The position numbers were made by a program, and so were the translations under genes. Source: an uncultured Lachnospiraceae bacterium (GTDB lineage: Bacteria > Bacillota > Clostridia > Lachnospirales > Lachnospiraceae). Taken from it: DNA of 12,797 bases. The number at the start of each line of letters is the position of its first letter. Positions within the stretch are counted from its first letter, which is position 1. Of the stretch, positions 1 through 7,294 are shown piece after piece. The stretch lies in NCBI GenBank assembly GCA_947594085.1, contig CANQEB010000043.1, forward strand, positions 1 to 12,797. The letters are read 5' to 3'. The notes under the pieces are model-generated. The model worked only from the letters and a program-made list of their open reading frames with translations, ran no database searches and was not told the origin of the DNA.

Positions 1-156
1 GCTTAATCGGGCACGCAGCGGTGCATAAGTTCGCTCGCGCTCACTAAGCACCGGCGGCCCTCAATGATCTGCCCTGACATTGCAAACCCTTGCCGGGCGT
101 CCGGCTTGTTAATGTACGTTAAACACGAATTCCACTGTATCCTGGAGGGAGAGACT
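1..156. other. Left-edge intergenic stretch, no assignable gene
   Basis: No gene can be assigned here. One + frame is open from the edge to a TAA at 45-47, so this could hold the last codons of an upstream gene, but 14 codons are too few to recognise. Two inverted repeats are visible: CGGTGC (19-24) with GCACCG (48-53), and GCCGG (92-96) with CCGGC (101-105) around a GCGT loop, followed by TTGTT. The second could be a weak rho-independent terminator of an upstream gene. I found no convincing -35/-10 pair for the DnaD-like gene that follows. Confidence 0.4.
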
Positions 157-1233
157 ATGAAAATCTTCACAGATGCCCCGGAGGGCATGACGGTCGTACA
201 AAACGCATTCATCGACCGTTTTATGCCGCATGCGAACGGAGAATTTGTCAAAGTATATCTGTATCTGCTCAGATGCGCCGACACGGGGCAGGAGCTCTCG
301 CTCGCCTCAATCGCAGACGTCTTTGACCACACAGAAAAAGACATACGCCGCGCGCTTACATACTGGGAAAAGCAGCAGCTTCTGAAACTCAAGCTCTCAT
401 CCGATGGCACCATTTTGTCTGCGATCTTCCTCACTCCTCCTTCCGAAGAGCGGGCAACCTATGTCCCGGCGGGTTCTACACGCCTGTCCGGGCAGAATCA
501 GGCTTCCGCAGGTATTGTCAAGACAATACCCAATGCGGACAAGCTTTCTTCTGCAGCAAAGACACAGGATATGCCCACCCGGGCACGCATCAAAGCGCTA
601 TCCGAGCAGGAAGAAATTCGCCAGCTGTTCTTTATTGCGGAACAGTATTTGCAGCGTGCATTGTCCTCCGCGGAGCAGGGCGACCTCATCTATTATTATG
701 ATACGCTTCACTTCTCGCCGGATCTGATCGAATACCTGCTCGAGTACTGTATCTCGAAGGATTCGACGAGCCGGCATTACATGCGGAAGGTCGCACTCGG
801 TTGGGCGGAGGCCGGCATCTCGACTGTGGCCCAAGCCAAGCAGGAAACGAATCTCTACAACAAAAATTACTATACCATCCTCAATACCTTCGGCATCAAG
901 GGCCGGGCACCGGCGACACCGGAGCAGGAAATGATGTCGCGCTGGTTTCATGAGCTTGGTTTTTCTATCGATCTTGTGCTGGAGGCATGCAGACGCACAA
1001 TTCGTCAGATTCACCAGCCTAGCTTTGAGTACGCGGACAGTATTCTCACCAATTGGCATGAGCTCGGCGTAAAATCAATGGCCGATGTGGTTCACCTCGA
1101 CGCACAGCACAAGCAAGAGCAGGCGAAGCCGGCAGACAGGCAGACATCCTCGGCTGGTTCCAACCGTTTCAACAATTTCTCTTCAAGAAAATATGACTAT
1201 AGCCAGCTCGAAAAAAAGCTGCTCAACCCCTGA
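157..1233 (+). CDS. DnaD-domain replication protein (DnaD/DnaB-like)
   Basis: A 358-aa protein of the DnaD/DnaB family, which in Firmicutes helps open or remodel origin DNA and recruit the DnaC/DnaI-type loader and replicative helicase. Residues 1-95 look like a winged-helix domain. A polar linker of about 55 residues follows. Two DnaD-type helical repeats lie at about 155-230 and 235-318; the second carries the family signature Y292-x3-IL-x2-W300 (YADSILTNW). The C-terminus (NRFNNFSSRKYDYSQLEKK, about 336-354) is an F/Y/LE-rich motif that I recall from clostridial DnaD-like proteins. The start at 157 was chosen because GGAGGGA (144-150) is well spaced before it; an in-frame ATG at 64 has no such site and would add 31 unrelated residues. 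The helicase-loader gene lies directly downstream, which supports the role. The family call is firm; the exact partner is inferred. Confidence 0.9.
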   Translation: MKIFTDAPEGMTVVQNAFIDRFMPHANGEFVKVYLYLLRCADTGQELSLASIADVFDHTEKDIRRALTYWEKQQLLKLKLSSDGTILSAIFLTPPSEERATYVPAGSTRLSGQNQASAGIVKTIPNADKLSSAAKTQDMPTRARIKALSEQEEIRQLFFIAEQYLQRALSSAEQGDLIYYYDTLHFSPDLIEYLLEYCISKDSTSRHYMRKVALGWAEAGISTVAQAKQETNLYNKNYYTILNTFGIKGRAPATPEQEMMSRWFHELGFSIDLVLEACRRTIRQIHQPSFEYADSILTNWHELGVKSMADVVHLDAQHKQEQAKPADRQTSSAGSNRFNNFSSRKYDYSQLEKKLLNP

Positions 1234-1259
1234 CCTTTGCACCTGCCGATTTTTATAAT
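1230..1259 (+). promoter_or_regulatory. Candidate promoter for the DnaC-like gene
   Basis: CTGACC (1230-1235) and a perfect TATAAT (1254-1259) are separated by 18 bp, inside the gap between the DnaD-like and DnaC-like genes. The -35 overlaps the DnaD-like stop codon. The -10 lies in the loop of an inverted repeat (1242-1248 with 1266-1272). This is a motif match only. Confidence 0.4.
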
Positions 1260-1272
1260 CATTGACGGCAGG
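1242..1272. repeat. Inverted repeat between the DnaD-like and DnaC-like genes
   Basis: CCTGCCG (1242-1248) and CGGCAGG (1266-1272) are perfect 7-bp arms separated by 17 nt of AT-rich sequence that contains TATAAT. As RNA it could form a hairpin, but no T-run follows, so it is a poor terminator. As DNA the arms flank a candidate -10 box and could be an operator. Confidence 0.4.
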
Positions 1273-1297
1273 GCAACACCGAACATGGAGAAAAATT

Positions 1298-2296
1298 ATG
1301 GGACTGACAAATACACAGTACAACACAATCATGCGGGATTATCAGAAGCAACAGATCAGAAATCAGCGTGAGCTTACCGCGCGTATCGAGGAAGTTTATG
1401 GACGTTTTCCAGAATTATCGGAGCTTGACGCCCATATCGCCTCCGCCAGCACTGCATGTGCCCGCCAGCTCTTGTCTGATCACTCTGGCTCCCTGGATGA
1501 CCTGCGCGCGGATATTTCCCGGTGCTCCGCAAAAAAGGCCGCGATCCTGAGGGACGCCGGGTATCCAGCCGACTATCTCTCGCCGAAGTATCGCTGCCCC
1601 GACTGTCAGGACACCGGCTACATCGGCACCGAACGCTGCCACTGCTTCAAGCAGGCCGCCATCGAACTCTTGTACACACAATCTAATCTCCGCGAAGTAT
1701 TGAAAGAAGAGAACTTTTCCAATTTTTCCCTGGATTATTATTCCAGGGAGATCACCGATCCGCTTACCGGGCTCTCCTCTTTTCAGACAGCTGCACGTGC
1801 GTTGGAGGAATGCAAGCATTTTGTCCAGGACTTTGATCAGGTATTTAAAAATATCTTTCTCTATGGAAACACGGGGCTCGGCAAGACGTTTCTCGCGCAC
1901 TGTATCGCAAAGGAGCTGATGGAGAGTGCCCATTCCGTGGTCTATTTCTCCTCTTTCGGCCTGTTTGAGCTCTTCGCCGACACCGCATTCCGGAGAAAAG
2001 ACAGCGAGGAGCAGCCCATCATGGAAGAGCATATTTTTGACTGCGATTTTCTCATCATCGATGATCTCGGCACAGAATTTGTGAATTCTTTTGTCTGCTC
2101 CGAGCTGTTTCATGTGCTCAATGAGCGGATTCAGAACAAAAAGAGCACTCTGATCTCGACCAACCTCCCGCTGGAGACCTTTGCCAGCACATACTCAGAG
2201 CGCGTTTTTTCACGTATTTCCAGCAATTATATCATGCTTCGGATGATCGGCGATGATATACGCTTGCAGAAAAAATTTTCATCAGGAAGGTCTTGA
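1298..2296 (+). CDS. DnaC/DnaI-like AAA+ ATPase, putative helicase loader
   Basis: A 332-aa ATP-binding protein of the DnaC/DnaI/IstB group. Residues 1-95 are helical and charged. C100-x2-C103...C114-x-C116 (CPDCQDTGYIGTERCHC) forms a putative zinc site typical of the clostridial form. The AAA+ core follows, with Walker A GNTGLGKT (190-197), Walker B FLIIDDLG (251-258), a sensor-1-like LISTNL (285-290) and an arginine-finger region SERVFSRI (300-307). The family loads the replicative DNA helicase onto single-stranded DNA with DnaD-type partners, and the adjacent DnaD-like gene fits that role. IstB transposition helpers share the fold, but no transposase is nearby. The start at 1298 has GGAG at 1287-1290 with a 7-nt spacer; a TTG at 1262 in the same frame has no good site. 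The promoter may lie in the upstream gap. Confidence 0.9.
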   Translation: MGLTNTQYNTIMRDYQKQQIRNQRELTARIEEVYGRFPELSELDAHIASASTACARQLLSDHSGSLDDLRADISRCSAKKAAILRDAGYPADYLSPKYRCPDCQDTGYIGTERCHCFKQAAIELLYTQSNLREVLKEENFSNFSLDYYSREITDPLTGLSSFQTAARALEECKHFVQDFDQVFKNIFLYGNTGLGKTFLAHCIAKELMESAHSVVYFSSFGLFELFADTAFRRKDSEEQPIMEEHIFDCDFLIIDDLGTEFVNSFVCSELFHVLNERIQNKKSTLISTNLPLETFASTYSERVFSRISSNYIMLRMIGDDIRLQKKFSSGRS

Positions 2297-2321
2297 CCGA
2301 CATTCCAAAAGAGTATATGAT
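2293..2321 (+). promoter_or_regulatory. Candidate sigma-A promoter for prs, overlapping the upstream stop codon
   Basis: TTGACC (2293-2298; 5 of 6 to consensus) and TATGAT (2316-2321; 5 of 6) are separated by exactly 17 bp. The -35 overlaps the stop codon of the DnaC-like gene (2294-2296). Transcription would begin near 2328, only about 19 nt before the prs start codon, leaving just enough leader for the AGGAG site. It would let prs be expressed independently of the replication genes. Confidence 0.55.
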
Positions 2322-2346
2322 TCATACAACAGAGAGGAGCATACCG

Positions 2347-3525
2347 ATGGAATTTCAATCTGCCAACGAAAGAAATCTTGAGACAATACCGGTCGGAGAG
2401 CTTGGTATTATTGCGCTGAAAAGCTGTGAGACGCTCGGAAAGAAAATTGACGCCTATATCGTTCAATGGCGCAAGGAGCGTGAGCATGAGCATCTGGGAA
2501 GTCCGCTTTTGCAGACATACTCCAGAGAATCCTACCTCGTCGACACCAAGGTGCCTCGTTTCGGCTCCGGTGAAGCGAAGGGAATCATCAATGATTCCGT
2601 CCGGGGCGACGACCTTTATATTCTCGTAGATATCTGCAATTACAGCCTTACCTACTCGCTGTGCGGACACACAAACCACATGTCTCCGGATGATCATTTT
2701 CAGGATCTGAAGCGCATTATCGCGGCTGTTGGCGGAAAGGCACGCCGCATCAATGTCATTATGCCATTCCTTTACGAAAGCCGCCAGCATCGCCGTACTG
2801 GCCGTGAGTCACTCGACTGCGCGCTTGCGCTCCAGGAGCTCGCCAAAATGGGAGTCGACAATATCATCACCTTCGACGCACATGATCCGCGGGTTCAGAA
2901 TGCAATCCCGCTGCACGGCTTCGAGACAGTGCAGCCGATCTATCAGTTCATCAAGGGATTGTACAAAGCCGCCCCGGATCTCAAGGTTGACCCGGAGCAC
3001 CTGATGATCATAAGCCCGGATGAAGGCGCCGCCGGCCGCGCAATCTACATGGCAAACCTGCTGGGTGTAGATATGGGCATGTTTTACAAGAGACGCGATT
3101 ACGCGCACATTGTGGACGGCCGCAATCCGATCGTGGCACATGAATTCCTGGGATCTGATGTCAGCGGCAAGGACGTCGTAATCCTCGATGATATGATCTC
3201 CTCCGGCGACAGCATGATCGATGTTGCCACAGAATTGAAGAAACGCAATGCGTCCAGAATTTTTATCTGCTCGACGTTCGGACTGTTCACGAACGGTCTC
3301 GATAAATTTGATCGCGCTCACGAGCAAGGTCTGTTTTACGCTATGCTGACGACAAACCTGGTCTATCAGCCCCCGGAGCTTTTGCAGAAGCCATACTACA
3401 CCGGCTGCGATCTCAGCAAGTACATCGCCCTGCTCATTGACACCTTAAATCACGACGGCTCGGTGAGCGATCTGCTCAATCCGGTTGACCGGATCAACGC
3501 GTTTTTGGCAAAACACAGGAAATAA
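2347..3525 (+). CDS. prs: Ribose-phosphate pyrophosphokinase (PRPP synthetase), long clostridial form
   Basis: A cytoplasmic 392-aa enzyme predicted to make PRPP from ribose 5-phosphate and ATP, feeding purine, pyrimidine, histidine, tryptophan and NAD synthesis. The usual Prs is about 310-320 aa, so this is the longer variant that I associate with Lachnospiraceae and relatives. Visible motifs are the ATP-site RQHRR (146-150), FDAHD (176-180, counterpart of the D-L-H element), SPDEGAAGRA (223-232) and the PRPP-binding loop VVILDDMISSGDSM (277-290). That loop has SSGDS where classical enzymes have DTGGT. The N-terminal 70 residues and the last 60 or so are unlike the compact enzyme. The start at 2347 has AGGAG (2335-2339) with a 7-nt spacer; TTG 2293 in the same frame overlaps the previous gene and is unlikely. 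The gene ends 4 bp from the convergent nfo. Confidence 0.85.
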   Translation: MEFQSANERNLETIPVGELGIIALKSCETLGKKIDAYIVQWRKEREHEHLGSPLLQTYSRESYLVDTKVPRFGSGEAKGIINDSVRGDDLYILVDICNYSLTYSLCGHTNHMSPDDHFQDLKRIIAAVGGKARRINVIMPFLYESRQHRRTGRESLDCALALQELAKMGVDNIITFDAHDPRVQNAIPLHGFETVQPIYQFIKGLYKAAPDLKVDPEHLMIISPDEGAAGRAIYMANLLGVDMGMFYKRRDYAHIVDGRNPIVAHEFLGSDVSGKDVVILDDMISSGDSMIDVATELKKRNASRIFICSTFGLFTNGLDKFDRAHEQGLFYAMLTTNLVYQPPELLQKPYYTGCDLSKYIALLIDTLNHDGSVSDLLNPVDRINAFLAKHRK

Positions 3526-3529
3526 ACGG

Positions 3530-4381
3530 TCAAAGGCTTCCGGCCTGGCCGATCGCGCTCTCCTCTCGCAGCAATGCGATCTCTTCCGCATAGCCGGGAA
3601 GCTCGTTTGGCGTTTCGAGGCAGAATGGCAGTTCCGAAAGGAGCGGATGGTGCACGACTCTGCGAAGCGCTTCTAGTCCAAGAAAGCCTTTGCCGATTTT
3701 TTCGTGTCGATCCTTGTGACTGCCAAACGGGTTCTTTGAATCGTTGACGTGAACGGCGCGCAGGCGCTCCAACCCGATTGTGCAATCAAATTCTGCAAGT
3801 ACATCGTCCAGATGGTTGACGATATCGTAACCTGCATCATAGACATGACATGTATCCAGACAGACGCCCAATTTTTCCTTTAATTCTACACGCTCAATAA
3901 TGGCAGCCAGCTCTTCAAAGCATCCTCCGACCTCAGATCCCTTCCCGGCCATCGTCTCAAGCAGAACGGTCGTGTGAAGAGTCGGCGTCAGAATCTGATT
4001 CAACTGCTCTGCGATCAGTTCTATTCCTCGCTCCGTCCCCTGTCCCACATGACTTCCCGGGTGAAAATTGTAGAGAGCTTCCGGCAAATATTCTAATCTC
4101 TGTAGATCGTCGCGCAGCGTCTGACGCGCAAACTCGCGCACATGTTCATCCGCAGAGCAAGCGTTCAACGTATATGGCGCGTGCGCTACAATCGTCCTGA
4201 TTCCCTTCTCCCTCGCCAGGGCACGATACGCTTCCACGTCCTGCAAATCCAATTCCTTTGCCTTGCTGCCACGCGGATTTCTCGTGAAAAACTGAAAGGT
4301 ATTCGCTCCAATCGAGAGGGCTTCCTGCCCCATATGTAAAAATCCCTTCGCGGATGATAGATGACAGCCTATCTTAAGCAT
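3530..4381 (-). CDS. nfo: Endonuclease IV (AP endonuclease)
   Basis: A 283-aa TIM-barrel enzyme that cuts 5' to abasic sites and removes blocked 3' ends in base excision repair; the length is normal. All nine residues matching the E. coli trinuclear-zinc ligands are present: H67, H107, E142, D176, H179, H211, D224, H226 and E256. The family signatures FHPGSHVG (106-113), [13 protein letters not shown] (174-186) and [16 protein letters not shown] (211-226) are clear. The ATG at 4381 is preceded by AGGAGG (4393-4388) with a 6-nt spacer; an in-frame upstream start at 4426 would add 15 residues outside the family. The gene follows the SbcC-like gene after 77 nt with no convincing promoter in the gap, so it is probably the last gene of the repair operon. 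No terminator is visible in the 4 bp before prs. Confidence 0.96.
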   Translation of the reverse strand: MLKIGCHLSSAKGFLHMGQEALSIGANTFQFFTRNPRGSKAKELDLQDVEAYRALAREKGIRTIVAHAPYTLNACSADEHVREFARQTLRDDLQRLEYLPEALYNFHPGSHVGQGTERGIELIAEQLNQILTPTLHTTVLLETMAGKGSEVGGCFEELAAIIERVELKEKLGVCLDTCHVYDAGYDIVNHLDDVLAEFDCTIGLERLRAVHVNDSKNPFGSHKDRHEKIGKGFLGLEALRRVVHHPLLSELPFCLETPNELPGYAEEIALLREESAIGQAGSL

Positions 4382-4458
4382 CTCATTCCTCCTGTTCCTG
4401 CTTGTCTTCTGCGAAAGACCATACAAATTCTCTCATATAAGCCTGTATCACATCGCAA

Positions 4459-6039
4459 TCACTGAATTTTCTCCAGGATCTCTCGCTCGCGCTTCTGGCA
4501 CGTGAAAAGGATCACTTGCCGGCCACTGTTTTTTAACCAGCGAAGCGCCATCTCCAATCGCTCATCGTCATACAGGGCAAATGGTTCGTCGAGGAGGATC
4601 GGAAGACGATTCTCCCCGCAGAGCAATTCGGCCGAAGCCATACGCAGTGCAAAATAAATCTGCTGCAGGGTCCCGCCACTGACCTGATGCAGCCCGAGCA
4701 CGCGCGACGAGGTATGAATTCGCACCTCTGCCGTCTCATCCAACAAAATCCGGCGGTAACGCCCTCCCGTAAGGTCCGAAAGAATCTCGGAAGCCCGTTC
4801 ATTCAGCTGCCGCCCCGACTGCATATAAATGCCGGAGGACAAATCGCAGATCCGATCGATCGCCAGCGTAAGAGCTGCAATCTCCATATCTGCGTCCTCC
4901 AACCGGACATGGCTCTGGTACAGCGTTTCCAATTCATTCTGAAGCTTCTGATACGCTTCCTCACGTCTGCGGATTTCCACCGTGAGATAATGGCTGCTTC
5001 GCTCCCGCTGGCCGTCATCCCTCTCCTGATCCGGCTCTTCTTTCGGCTCCTCCTCCGATTGAAACATCCATTTCACCGGGACGATCAGCGCCAGGAAAAA
5101 GACACCGCAAATTCCCAGAAAAATCCTGACCTTTGCATCCTTCAAAAAATATGCCGCTACAAGGCAGAGTACTCCTGTGAGAAGAAGCAGCAGCCGGATC
5201 ACCCAACGGCTTCTCCGATAGAACGATTTGTCTTCTTCCTTCGCTTCTTCTGCATGCGCAGAAGCTCCCCGAGGCCCATAGCCTCCCTGCACTGCAGCCT
5301 GGCCTCCCATTCCATAAGGGCTACTCATTCGTCCATCCTGATCACCGCTTTTGGGACCGCTGTTATTCGCCATCGGCTTTCCGGTCTGTCTTTTCAGCAA
5401 GCTGATTTCGGCGCGCAACGCCTCCGCCTTTGCCTGCTTTTCTGCGATTTTGGCCTCCATCGCCTCATCGTCTTTTTTCTTCCGCTGCTCTAACTGTTTC
5501 TTGCGTCTACGCAGATTCTGCAGCGCGCGGGACACATCCATCTGCCCGTCCGAAGTACTCTCGCTGTTGACCATATAGCGCCGTAGCTCCTGTACAAGGG
5601 CTTCCCCTGTATCCGCCCCAGACTGGGGAATACATAGTGTGTTGACAAAAGCTGCCTCCCCTATGCCTCCGAGCAGGACGTCCATCGCCTGCTCCGGCTG
5701 CGGGGATTCCCAGAGCGTCGTCTCACATGTCACCTTGAGCGGTTCCGTACTATGGTCAAAGCAGCGGTCGATCCGATAGATTTGCCCTCTGCTCTCGATC
5801 TTCATACTTCCAAGAAAAGCTCCCGGCGCATCCCACGGCTGGCGAATCTGATACTCGTCGTTTCTGGCTGCTTTTCCGCGCGCGCGAGAAAGCCCAAACA
5901 GCATTGCGCAAATGAAGGAATGCATCGTCGTCTTTCCGGTCTCATTGCCCCCGTAAATGATATTTAGTCCAGGTTTGAACGAAATTCTATAATTTTCAAA
6001 TTTTCCATAGTGCTGTAAAAAGAGCTCCCGTATCTCCAT
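4459..6039 (-). CDS. SbcC/YhaN-like ABC-type ATPase with a membrane-inserted middle
   Basis: A 526-aa ATPase of the SMC/Rad50/SbcC/YhaN group, about half the length of classical SbcC. The N-terminal lobe has Walker A GGNETGKTT (30-38) and a Q-loop-like CIPQ (136-139). Residues 165-220 are a charged coiled coil, followed by a Gly/Ser/Gln-rich linker (about 220-262). Two hydrophobic helices (about 279-298 and 304-325) sit where Rad50/SbcC would have its zinc hook. A second short coiled coil (350-395) leads to the C-terminal lobe with signature VSGGT (453-457), Walker B PILLDEP (480-486) and an LFTCQKRE switch segment (511-518). The metallophosphoesterase partner lies 40 nt upstream and nfo downstream, so a role in DNA-end processing is likely. 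The start at 6039 has AGGAG (6050-6046) with a 6-nt spacer. Membrane location is inferred from the hydrophobic pair. Confidence 0.85.
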   Translation of the reverse strand: MEIRELFLQHYGKFENYRISFKPGLNIIYGGNETGKTTMHSFICAMLFGLSRARGKAARNDEYQIRQPWDAPGAFLGSMKIESRGQIYRIDRCFDHSTEPLKVTCETTLWESPQPEQAMDVLLGGIGEAAFVNTLCIPQSGADTGEALVQELRRYMVNSESTSDGQMDVSRALQNLRRRKKQLEQRKKKDDEAMEAKIAEKQAKAEALRAEISLLKRQTGKPMANNSGPKSGDQDGRMSSPYGMGGQAAVQGGYGPRGASAHAEEAKEEDKSFYRRSRWVIRLLLLLTGVLCLVAAYFLKDAKVRIFLGICGVFFLALIVPVKWMFQSEEEPKEEPDQERDDGQRERSSHYLTVEIRRREEAYQKLQNELETLYQSHVRLEDADMEIAALTLAIDRICDLSSGIYMQSGRQLNERASEILSDLTGGRYRRILLDETAEVRIHTSSRVLGLHQVSGGTLQQIYFALRMASAELLCGENRLPILLDEPFALYDDERLEMALRWLKNSGRQVILFTCQKREREILEKIQ

Positions 6040-6079
6040 CCCAATCTCCTACGCAGATCCTCTGTCAATCCTTTCGACG

Positions 6080-7150
6080 CTATCTACCGCCCGGCATCGA
6101 GTCCGAACTGTACAGCAACGCCTCCAGCCCATAGCGAAGCGCCTTCTCCTCGATCAGCCCTCGCGGACTGTCCCCGAAACTCTCGATATAGTTTCCGACC
6201 AGCTGCCCACGGTACTGCCTCCGCAATTCTTCCAAATGAAATGCCGGAACCGTCCGATCTGTGATCTCCAAAATCCGCCCGCACTTCATATACTCACGGA
6301 TATCCGGCTGAAACTGCGGATGATGCTCGCCGGTCAGCGTGATTCGGTACATGTGCTGTGTCCCGCAACGGTGGATCAATTCCGAAAGCTTTTCCCGCAC
6401 CGAGTAGGTCGTGTCCGCCTCCGTGACTACAAGCTCTTCCTGCCGGTACTGGCGTGAGGCGCTCTCCACAAAGGAGAGATTTACATTGTGCTTATGTACT
6501 TCCCCGATCACATAGCCATGCGGTCCCGGATCATTGCAGTCGATCGGCTCAAGCGCACCTGCATACATCGCAAGATTGCGGATATACACCTGCGGCCTGT
6601 GAATATGCCCAAGCGCAATATAGTCAAACCCCGCCGCGGCAAGGCGCTCCCGGCTCATCGGAATATGCTCCGCATCGCCGCCGTGCGCCAGCAAAATCTT
6701 AAAATAATCTCCCTCTTCCGCATGCAGCGTGTCGTATTTTGGCTCCGGAATCTCCTGCCTGTGATAACTCAGCCCGTATATCTCCGTGCGCAGTCCCGGA
6801 AGACGGACACGCTCGCATTCCGGCGAAAACAGCCCGATCACATTTTCATTCCACGGAAAGGTGAGATAAGGAGAACCGGGTCTCAGATAATCATGATTTC
6901 CCGCGATCAATGCCACAACCGTCTGCTGCAAAGTCGAGAACAGATAATTCACCTCGCGGAGCTCCGAGATCTCCGGCTGACGGTGAAACAAATCCCCCGC
7001 GATCAGCAATAAATCAACCTTCTTCTCATTCGCATCCACGATACAGCGCCGAAAGCTCTCCCACAGCTCACGGCCGCGATCCTTGGCCCACAGAAAACCG
7101 TGATCCGGCGCGGCGCCAAGGTGTACGTCTGCAATGTGCATAAAACGCAT
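6080..7150 (-). CDS. Metallophosphoesterase, SbcD/YhaO-like DNA nuclease subunit
   Basis: A 356-aa calcineurin-like phosphoesterase of the Mre11/SbcD/YhaO type. All metal-binding blocks are in order: HIADVHLG (5-12), IAGDLFH (50-56), IAGNHDY (82-88), LLAHGG (153-158) and ALGHIH (179-184). The rest (about 210-356) corresponds to the capping and partner-binding part and is less conserved. These proteins are Mn-dependent nucleases that work with an SbcC-type ATPase on DNA ends and hairpins, and the partner gene follows after 40 nt. The ATG at 7150 is preceded by GGAGG (7160-7156) with a 5-nt spacer; a GTG at 7162 would overlap that site and is rejected. Transcription probably starts from an extended -10 promoter at 7218-7226, and the leader folds into a hairpin (7165-7189). 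YhaO is the closer analogue in Firmicutes, but I cannot separate it from SbcD by eye. Confidence 0.88.
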   Translation of the reverse strand: MRFMHIADVHLGAAPDHGFLWAKDRGRELWESFRRCIVDANEKKVDLLLIAGDLFHRQPEISELREVNYLFSTLQQTVVALIAGNHDYLRPGSPYLTFPWNENVIGLFSPECERVRLPGLRTEIYGLSYHRQEIPEPKYDTLHAEEGDYFKILLAHGGDAEHIPMSRERLAAAGFDYIALGHIHRPQVYIRNLAMYAGALEPIDCNDPGPHGYVIGEVHKHNVNLSFVESASRQYRQEELVVTEADTTYSVREKLSELIHRCGTQHMYRITLTGEHHPQFQPDIREYMKCGRILEITDRTVPAFHLEELRRQYRGQLVGNYIESFGDSPRGLIEEKALRYGLEALLYSSDSMPGGR

Positions 7151-7164
7151 ATTGGCCTCCACCG

Positions 7165-7189
7165 TTCAACCATGCCACGCACAGTTGAA
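7165..7189 (-). promoter_or_regulatory. Leader hairpin beside the ribosome binding site of the repair operon
   Basis: Read on the - strand, UUCAACUGUGC pairs with GCAUGGUUGAA around a GUG loop: 11 continuous base pairs, two of them G-U. It ends 4 nt before GGAGG (7160-7156) and lies within the predicted leader. It could influence translation or mRNA stability, or as DNA be a dyad operator. Function is not shown. Confidence 0.45.
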
Positions 7190-7217
7190 TAATTGTTATT
7201 TTTTGTCCGTTTTATTC

Positions 7218-7226
7218 AGTATATCA
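7218..7226 (-). promoter_or_regulatory. Extended -10 promoter for the repair operon
   Basis: The - strand reads TGATATACT, an extended -10 (TGn plus TATACT). At 17-bp spacing the -35 would be TGGTTG (7246-7241), which is weak. The predicted start near 7211 gives a leader of about 60 nt ahead of the ATG at 7150. It is back to back with the mscL promoter. Confidence 0.5.
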
Positions 7227-7246
7227 TAGATTTTTATGTACAACCA

Positions 7247-7255
7247 TGTTATAAT
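7247..7255 (+). promoter_or_regulatory. Extended -10 promoter for mscL
   Basis: TGTTATAAT contains an extended -10 TG and a perfect TATAAT (7250-7255), in a very AT-rich stretch 40 nt upstream of the mscL start codon. At 17-bp spacing the -35 would be TAGATT (7227-7232), a poor match, so the extended -10 probably compensates. Confidence 0.55.
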
Positions 7256-7294
7256 TTCAATTATTAATATAAATTTCGATCAAAGGAGGTACTT

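Noticed and set aside
92..110. Intrinsic terminator of an upstream gene
   Set aside because: The stem is only 5 bp (GCCGG/CCGGC) and the tail TTGTT is weak, so it is mentioned as a possibility but not called as a terminator.
3..434. - strand frame at the left edge as an upstream gene
   Set aside because: It overlaps the well-supported DnaD-like gene by most of its length and shows no family features.
1298..2296. IstB-type transposition helper, implying an insertion sequence
   Set aside because: The AAA+ core is similar, but there is no transposase or terminal repeat, and the DnaD-like neighbour and Cys cluster favour a helicase loader.
7151..7294. LexA/SOS box before the repair operon
   Set aside because: No GAAC-N4-GTTC pattern is present in the divergent promoter region.
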